From: Trifolium pratense
Taxonomy: Eukaryota; Streptophyta; Magnoliopsida; Fabales; Fabaceae
Direction of reading: 5' to 3'
Length of the DNA stretch: 64,000 bases
Assembly (NCBI RefSeq): GCF_020283565.1
Contig: NC_060060.1
Coordinates: forward strand, 10,974,001 to 11,038,000
Of this stretch, positions 57,277-64,000 are shown piece by piece (position 1 is the first letter of the stretch; every line of letters starts with the position of its first letter). Both the position numbers and the translations under genes were made by a program. Under the pieces are notes generated by a model, which searched no databases, was not told the origin of the DNA, and saw only the letters and a program-made list of their open reading frames with translations.

Positions 57277-57344
<68 letters not shown>
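57277..57344. repeat. (TA)n microsatellite, about 34 units
   Basis: Uninterrupted TA dinucleotides ending in ATCGATAC. Confidence 0.95.
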
Positions 57345-57348
<4 letters not shown>

Positions 57349-57718
57349 ACTCATTTCATTGAATTAGAAAGCAGTACAACATTACTTATTTATATAACAG
57401 GCTGCAGGAAAATCAAAAAATCTACATTAATAAAACAGAATTCACCAAGTAACAAATTAGTAAACTAAGCAAAGCACATGCACTTCCAGTTGAACCATTT
57501 AGTTTCTTAACAACAGTGCATCAAGCTGAATACACTTCTATTTCCACAAATGATCTTAGAAATTTAGTTCAGCTAATTCAATTGCTAGTTATGAGGGTGA
57601 ACACCTGAAATTTCAATCAAGAAGAAGCACATTATTACCATTGTATTTTGCTTTTTAGGAATTTAAAATGCACAGTAAGATTAATAAAATCAAGTTATAA
57701 CAACATATAATGAAAATG

Positions 57719-58638
57719 TTAGTTTATCTCATCGGTGAGAAAGGCCTTTTTGATTTTGCTAAGCTCTCTAGTGACATCTGCAATATTCATTCTTTCTTTT
57801 GGTGATTCGATAGAACAAATAATTCCAATCCTAAAAAGTGAAACTAAGCACTCTTCAATAGTTGGAATGAGATTCTGACGATTTCCATCATGTATTGCTA
57901 CTTCTACATCTCTTGATACAAGATGTGGGTCTAAAATCTTGATAAGGTTATCAGGAAATGAAATTGCAACAAAATTATGCAGATTTTGACCATCTTCAAA
58001 AACTTCATCAGTAGGTCTTCTACCGGTAAGTATTTCCAACACGAGGATTCCAATTTTCCAAAGCTATACATGTCACCACATGTGGAAACTTCAGAACCCA
58101 TTCCGTACTCTGAAACATTTAGAAAAACCTGTTAATACTATGTATGTCACTAGTAAATTATTGAGTCTGCACCAAAACATAGCAGAGAAACAATGTATGA
58201 TTCAAGAATTTAGAACATACCTGGAGGAGCATACCCAACAGTTCCTTTTATTCCAATTGAACTAGTATCCTTCCGAGAGCTGCCGCCAATGGATAAGACA
58301 AGTCTTGCTATTCCAAAATCACTCACATGAGCAACCATATCATCATTAAGAAGGTCATTGTTTGGCTTTAGATCACAATGAAGGACCAATTGCTCACATT
58401 CTTGGTGGAGATAATGTAATGCATCAGCAACATCGATAATTACGTTTAATCTTTGACCAAGGCCCAATTTTGTTGGATGCTCTTCATTTAAAATCTCGGG
58501 ATGCAACCATTGTTCTAAGCTTCCATTTTTCATGTAATAAAAAACTAAAGCTTTGAATTCTTGACCTTTGTAATCTGTACTAGAACAACAAGTTAAAATC
58601 TTAACTAAATTTCGGTGTCTAATATTTTTGAGTGCATT
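57719..58638 (-). pseudogene. LRR-XII receptor kinase, 3' part of kinase domain (gene A, C-terminal half)
   Basis: On minus it starts at NALKNIRHRNLVKIL directly after the 180-bp element and runs through YYMKNGSLEQWLHP, LHYLHQ, a non-RD-type HCDLKPNN loop, DFGIARL and GTVGYAPP. An intron follows (donor after 58220, acceptor near 58115), then YGMGSEVSTCGDMYSFG and LEILTGRRPTDEVF to the stop at 57719. One base is missing after MYSFG, breaking the frame. Upstream LRR and N-lobe are absent here; they lie inverted at 60864-62408. EFR/Xa21-class receptors are pattern-recognition kinases; this one cannot be made as it stands. Confidence 0.85.
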
Positions 58639-58818
58639 GGATCCAGATTTGCTGCAGTAAATATTAACACAGTTTCCCGCTGTTTCAAATCACAGCCACT
58701 GATTTCTGATCGGACAGCTGTGATCAATCTATCTGTATTCAATCCAAGCCACTGATTCAGATCGAACGGTCCTTGGCTGTTACAGCGTCCTGCTGTAACA
58801 GCAGGAAATCCGTTTCCC
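58639..58818 (-). mobile_element. 180-bp element E, left copy, at inversion breakpoint
   Basis: Reads GGATCCAGATTTGCTGCAGT at the left and ends AGGAAATCCGTTTCCC; it is the inverse of 62409-62611 apart from a 23-bp duplication there. The ends are weak inverted repeats (GGATTTCCTGCTG against AGATTTGCTGCAG). Non-coding. Confidence 0.85.
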
Positions 58819-59026
58819 ACATCTTGTATCAAGAGATGTAGAAGTAGCAATACAAGTTGGAAATAGTGAGAATCATATTCCAACTATTGAAGAGTGCTTA
58901 GTTTCACTTTTTAGGATTGGAATTATTTGTTCAATGAAATCACCGAAAGAAAGAATGAATATTACAGATGTCACTGAAGAGCTTAGCAAAATCAAAAGAG
59001 CCTTTTTCATTAGTGAGATAAACTGA
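58819..59026 (+). pseudogene. LRR-XII receptor kinase C terminus (gene B, displaced end)
   Basis: Reads (P)HLVSRDVEVAIQVGN ... TIEECLVSLFRIGIICS ... SKIKRAFFISEIN and stops at 59024-59026. It is closely similar to the end of gene A (57719-57940) but lies on the opposite strand. Its 3' flank (GTGCTTCTTCTTGATTGAAA, TTTCAGGTGTTCAC) is also shared with the flank of gene A, showing two paralogous gene ends now facing each other. Confidence 0.85.
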
Positions 59027-60863
59027 TATTTTGATATGCTTATTTGAATCAAAACAAACTTATTAATTATATGTCGTTATAGTTTGAATTTGCTAATCTT
59101 ATTGTGCATTTCAAATTCCTAAACAGTAAAATAGAATGGTAATAATGTGCTTCTTCTTGATTGAAATTTCAGGTGTTCACACTCATAATTATAATTAAGG
59201 TTCCTCATTGATCCCTTAACAAAGTCTAAATAAGAAAATCATAGTAATAGTCATAATAAGGTTTACTAGAAAGTTTAAGCCTAAGAATTATAATAAGTTT
59301 TTTTGCATTATGGATATGTAGTCATATGATGAAACCTAAAAAACTATTTGACAATCCTATAAATAATATTTGAGCATTGAAAAATATGAACCAGATTACT
59401 TTTAAAAGAAATACATGTTCAACTTGGATTAGTCAATCTCTCTCAATCAGCAAATTGTTACCTCTAGATTAATCTAAGGGTTGAAAAATTAAAAGTTTGC
59501 ATTAACATAACCATAAAATACTCAAACAAATCCTCTTTATTCAACCAAAATAGACTCAAAGGCGGTTGAGCCGTTTCTTCATCCTCTTCGATCAATTTTC
59601 TCATTCTCTTCGATCAATTTTTCCATGGAGGTGGCTTTGCAAATTCCATCAATTTTTACATCTCTTTGCTATTTTTTATTTTAAATCTTACCTATGACTC
59701 TTGGATGATGTTTTAGTGGTGTTGATTTAAAGCTTGTAACATTTTTTAAAGCTTGTAACATGGCTGTGTTATGATCAACTTGGTGTTGGAGGCTTTTGCT
59801 TACTTACCATTCTCTGCAGCCACATAGCGTGTATAATATACATAGGTATGTATATGAACAAGAAAAGACAAGAGGATGAATATCGAATCACCGGAGTCTG
59901 GATGAGTTGCAGACATGGACAACACATATTCTACGTATCGAGGAGATAGATGCGAACATAAGGGGCCAAAATTGTCACAGGTTGACTTGGGTAAAATTGA
60001 CCTTTTGCAAAAAAGTTAAAAATAAGGGGCAAAAGAATGCTATTTTGAAAATTAACCGGACAAAATTATAAATTTTTAAAATATAGAAGACCAAAAGTGG
60101 AGTTTAATCAAAAAATCAACTCAGATAGCTTGCCCGCCCCACATAGCTTGGCTTTGTCTGCCAGTTTTCTACCCCAAAAGGCACGATGATATCAACTTGG
60201 AAGTTAAAGACGACCCGATACTGAAGACTCACAACTCACAAGTTCTCAAGTCTCGGATTATTTAATCATCAATTATCAAATAATCGATTATCCCAAAACT
60301 TTAAGGTGTTAGGATAGAGTCATATCAATGATTTTATAATATTTCTAACATCAATTCAAATTGTTGTTCCGCTGTTCCTTCATTGTCATCACCATTTTCT
60401 TTGTAACTCACCCCTATATATATTTAAAACAGCAATGTTATACTGGTATTTACTTTCTAAAAAAATTTGGTCCCATGTGCCATACTACTACTCTATATCA
60501 ATTGACTTGACTTTTCAGTATAAATTTTTTTTTTTCTAATCTTACACTTTCTTAAATTAAGGGTATTTATTCATCAACTAATGAGAAGCAATATGAAAGT
60601 CCACATGTGCAAATTCAAAAGTTTGTTACAAATTTGTTGTGAGTACCATATGTAAATCCACTCGTGTGGTTTGTTCTTATGAAATAGTAGAGTAGGCCTC
60701 ACTTTTTTTTGTGTGTGTTTTAATAAAAATTTGAATTTGCATTCTTTGGCACTAGCTCTTGCCACCAGTACTATTTAAATGCATGCCTGTATCCTCTATA
60801 TTCCCACAAAGCTATCAAACACAAACAAAACTAAATAGCAAAAACATCTTTCTTCTAAGGCAA
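59027..60863. other. Intergenic segment inside the inversion
   Basis: 3' flank of gene B followed by the promoter side of gene A's 5' half. No gene. A TATA-like ACTATTTAAATG lies near 60770. The stretch near 60120-60200 is GC-richer and unidentified. Confidence 0.45.
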
Positions 60864-62408
60864 ATGATATCTTTTTCTTTGTTGTCACCTACACTTGTTT
60901 TCATGTTTACCTTAAATTTAATGTGCTTTGACCCAAACAAAATGGTGGCAGTGTCTGCAATATTAGGAAACCAAAAAGATCATTTTGCATTGCTGAAATT
61001 CAAAGAATCAATTATATCCAATGATCCATATGGAACTCTTGAATCTTGGAATTCTTCCATCCATTTCTGTAAGTGGCGTGGAATCACATGCAACCTGATG
61101 CATCAAAGAGTTATAGGATTGAACCTAGAAGGACATGAGTTACATGGATCTTTATCTCCACACACATGTTGGTAATCTCACTTTACTGAAAAATCTCAAC
61201 CTTCAAAATAACAGCTTCTATGGAGAAATCCCACAGGAGTTAGGTAAATTGCTAGAATTGAAACTACTTTATCTCACCAACAACTCTTTTGGAGGTGAAA
61301 TTCCTACAAACTTGACATATTGCTCCAATCTGGAAGACTTAATTTTGGGAGGGAACAATCTAATGGGCAAAATACCAAATGAAATTTATTCTTTGAAAAA
61401 ACTTAAAGTAATGGCGTTTCACAAAAACAAATTAACCGGAGGAATCCCTTCATTCATAGGGAATCTTTCAAGCTTAATGACTTTTTCGGTTTCTTATAAC
61501 AACATAATATGTTCCAAGGAAATATTCCTCCAAGCATAGGAAACTGTCAAAAATTACAATATTTAGAACTTTCACATAATAAGCTTAGAGGAACCATACC
61601 TTCAGAGGTTTTCACTCTTTTTTCTTTATCAAACTTATTGAATTTGTCACATAACTCATTGAGTGGGAGCTTACCAAGAGAAGTGGGTTTGCTGAAAAAC
61701 ATTGATGTACTAGATATCTCCGAGAATCATCTCTCTGGCGATATTCCTACAACAATTGGTGAATGTATAAGCTTAGAATACCTTTATTTGCAAGGTAACT
61801 CCTTCAACGGAACAATACCATCCTCTTTTGCATCTCTCAAAGGTCTTAGATATTTAGACCTTTCAAGAAATCAATTGTCTGGATCAATTCCTGATGTTAT
61901 GCAAAATATCACTCTTTTAGAACATTTGAATGTATCTTTTAACATGTTGGATGGTGAGGTACCAACAAATGGTGTCTTTGGAAATGTAAGCCAAGTAGAA
62001 ATGATTGGAAACAATAAGCTTTGTGGAGGTATTTCATTGATGCATCTACCACCATGCCCTATCAAGGGTACGAAACACACAAAACATTATAAATTCAGGT
62101 TGATAGCAGTGACAGTTAGTGTGGTTTCTTTTATTCTCATACTTTCATTCATTATAACTATCTACTGGATGAGGAAAAGAAATCAAAAACGATCTTTTGA
62201 TTCACCTACAATTGATCAACTAGCTAAGATTTCATACCAAGAATTGCATCAAGGAACTGACGGGTTCTCGCCTACAAACTTGATCGGATTAGGAAGTTTT
62301 GGTTCTGTCTACAAAGCAAATCTTGTGTCGGAAGATCATGTTGTTGCCGTAAAGGTCCTGAACCTCCAAAAAAAGGGAGCTCACAAGAGTTTCATTGTTG
62401 AATGTAAT
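60864..62408 (+). pseudogene. LRR-XII receptor kinase 5' half (gene A), truncated
   Basis: Signal peptide (MISFSLLSPTLVFMFTL), LRRNT (DHFALLKFKESI ... SWNSSIHFCKWRGITC), leucine-rich repeats, LCGG cap, membrane segment (~FRLIAVTVSVVSFILILSFI) and the kinase N-lobe with LIGLGSFGSVYKA and VAVKVLNL, ending at SFIVECN. Frame breaks occur near 61165 and 61505. At the second, FSVSYNN jumps straight to FQGNIPPSIGNCQ, so roughly half of the ~20 LRRs usual for this class are missing. The normal continuation (ALKNIRHRNLVK) lies at 58638 on the other strand. Confidence 0.88.
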
Positions 62409-62611
62409 GGGAAACGGATTTCCTGCTGTTACAGCAGGACGCTGTAACAGCCAAGGACCGTTCGATCTGAATCAGTGGCTTGGATTGAATACAGATAGTG
62501 GCTTGGATTGAATACAGATAGATTGATCACAGCTGTCCGATCAGAAATCAGTGGCTGTGATTTGAAACAGCGGGAAACTGTGTTAATATTTACTGCAGCA
62601 AATCTGGATCC
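62409..62611 (+). mobile_element. Element E, right copy, 203 bp, at inversion breakpoint
   Basis: GGGAAACGGATTTCCTGCTG ... CAGCAAATCTGGATCC. It equals the left copy plus one extra 23-bp unit (TGGCTTGGATTGAATACAGA followed by TAG). It replaces the kinase codons expected after SFIVECN. Confidence 0.87.
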
Positions 62612-63298
62612 CAAGATGTGGATCTAAAATCTTCATAAGGTTATCAGGAAATGAAATTGCAACAAAGTTATGCAGATTTTGACCATCTTCAAAACTTCAT
62701 CAATAAGTCTTCTACCGGTAAGTATTTCCAATACCAGAATTCTAAAACTATACATGTCACCACATGTGGAAACTTCAGAACCCATTTCGTACTCTAAAAC
62801 ATGGAGCAAAAGCTATTAATTATGTCACTAGTAAATTATTAAGTCTGCACCAAAACATAGGAGAATTAATAGAAACAATGTATGGTTCAAGAATTTAGAA
62901 CATGCCGGGAGGAGCATAACCAACTGTCCCTTTTATTTCGATTGTACTTGTATCCACAGTATCCTTCTGAGAGCTGCCGCCAATTGCTAAGACAAGTCTT
63001 GCTATTCCAAAATCACTCACATGAGCAACCATGTCATTATCATTTATCAAGAAGAACATTGCTTGGCTTTAGATCACAATAAAGGACCAATTGCTTACAT
63101 TCTATATGTAGACAATGTAATGCAGAAGCAACATCGATAATGATGTTTAATCTATCTGAGGTTCAAGATTGTTCGAGGCTCTGCATTTATTATCTCTGGA
63201 TGCAACCATTGTTCTAAGCTCCCATTTTTCATGTAATCAAAAACTAAAGCTTTAAATTCTTGGCCTTTGTAATCTGTACGCAAACAACATGTTAAGAT
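62612..63298 (-). pseudogene. LRR-XII receptor kinase middle part (gene B), antisense, decayed
   Basis: On minus, downstream of the copia LTR: TDYKGQEFKALVFDYMKNGSL-type sequence, then a YCDLKPSNVLL loop with a frame break, DFGIARLVL, GTVGYAPP and the PTDE region. It ends at CCACATCTTG (DPHL) where element E begins. The continuation of the gene lies at 58819-59026. Several small gaps and stops; clearly non-functional. Confidence 0.82.
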
Positions 63299-64000
63299 TG
63301 TTGGTGTAAGCCCTAGAGGCCAATTATTTATAATTGCATGATACTTGTATTGGATAATTTACTTATTAAATAAAGACTTTTCTTTATTATGTTTATGTGT
63401 TAAATAATAATAGAGTCCTTAGAATAGTAAGTTCATTGAATGGAACGTTAAGTGTGACTTAATCGTGAGAGTCCATTACACATAAGAACACTATTCTTAA
63501 AACATCCGTAGTCGAGCTTTAATGTGAATTGGGATAACATCAAAACATAGAGACTATTATGTTGGTAGACTGATGATCACATCTCACGGATCATAGATAA
63601 AGAGTTATCAAGTCTTCACATAGATATAAATATTAAGAGTAATATTTATATCGGATTGACCCACCATGAGAATACTACATAGTATGTTATGAAATGTCAT
63701 AGGATATTCTCATAGTGATAAGTGGTGTATTCCACCCTTCGACCTGAAACCACTATGTTCCCTAGATGTAGGAGTGTAGTACTTTGTCGCCATTCAAAGT
63801 TATCCGTAACAGAATGACTATAAAGTTGGTTGATGGGTATTCCACGAATCATGCTAAGGGACATGAGTGACCTAGATGGAATTTACCCCTCCTACATAAC
63901 AGGAGATATGTCTATGGGCCCAATATTGAATTTAACAAGGGTGACGTACTATGCCTTGTGTTCAATATAGACATAAGGGTAAAAGGGTAATTATACACAT
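63299..64000. mobile_element. Ty1-copia LTR, left end, running off the window
   Basis: Starts TGTTGGTGTAAGCCCTAGAG directly inside kinase remnant B; start TG and the following AT-rich body with GACCCACCATGAGAATAC words are typical of a long plant copia LTR. The right end and the target duplication lie beyond the window. Confidence 0.7.

Noticed and set aside
58605..58883. 92-codon minus-strand ORF across the left element E
   Set aside because: It crosses the element and both kinase fragments in non-kinase frames; spurious.
1..64000. CRISPR arrays, operons, bacterial-type promoters or a defence island
   Set aside because: The window is plant nuclear DNA with spliced genes; no spaced repeats of CRISPR type were seen.

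Overview
The window looks like nuclear DNA of a papilionoid legume, probably of the Trifolium/Medicago/Pisum group. This rests on intron-rich plant genes (WAK-like kinase, HCF164, soluble pyrophosphatase, NASP, NOL7-like), AT-rich intergenic DNA and dense plant transposable elements. The species is inferred from general resemblance, not from a search.

Layout. 1-12254: the 3' half of a Tat-lineage Ty3/gypsy retrotransposon. It carries RNase H and integrase on +, then a decayed antisense gene with its own TATA box, then an LTR region with a second TATA box. The element is split by a 5.3 kb CACTA transposon (5916-11251, TSD AGG). 13.3-15.1 kb: two TIR elements. 15.7-19.0 kb: a small plant protein gene and a five-exon NOL7-like nucleolar gene on -. 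21.8-24.2 kb: a long-TIR element with a hAT nested in it, next to a MULE with a 9-bp TSD. 25.9-30.0 kb: WAKL14-like receptor kinase (+). 31.2-33.0 kb: HCF164 (-). 34.9-36.9 kb: soluble inorganic pyrophosphatase (-), flanked by copia remnants. 38.2-38.7 kb: plastid-type protein with helical repeats (-). 38.8-47.8 kb: no gene; a transposon graveyard with nested hAT, Harbinger, LINE and SINE insertions and a long hairpin. 48.1-51.3 kb: NASP-type histone chaperone (+). 53.7-54.5 kb: small Cys-rich protein (+). 55.4-56.2 kb: a cluster of three box C/D snoRNA genes behind a telo-box/site II/TATA promoter. 57.7-63.3 kb: two broken LRR-XII receptor kinase genes. From 63.3 kb: a copia LTR.

The two observations I rate highest are the snoRNA cluster and the rearranged kinase locus. 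Each snoRNA has a terminal stem and a guide of 9 to 12 nt complementary to 25S rRNA. At the kinase locus, two inverted copies of a 180-bp element sit exactly at the breakpoints of an inversion that swapped parts of two tandem paralogues; undoing it on paper restores gene order and an 8-bp target duplication.

The intact genes are ordinary single-copy housekeeping, plastid or signalling genes with no operon-like link. NOL7-like protein and the snoRNAs share a nucleolar theme only by coincidence of position. All splice models were derived by eye from GT/AG sites and reading-frame continuity.
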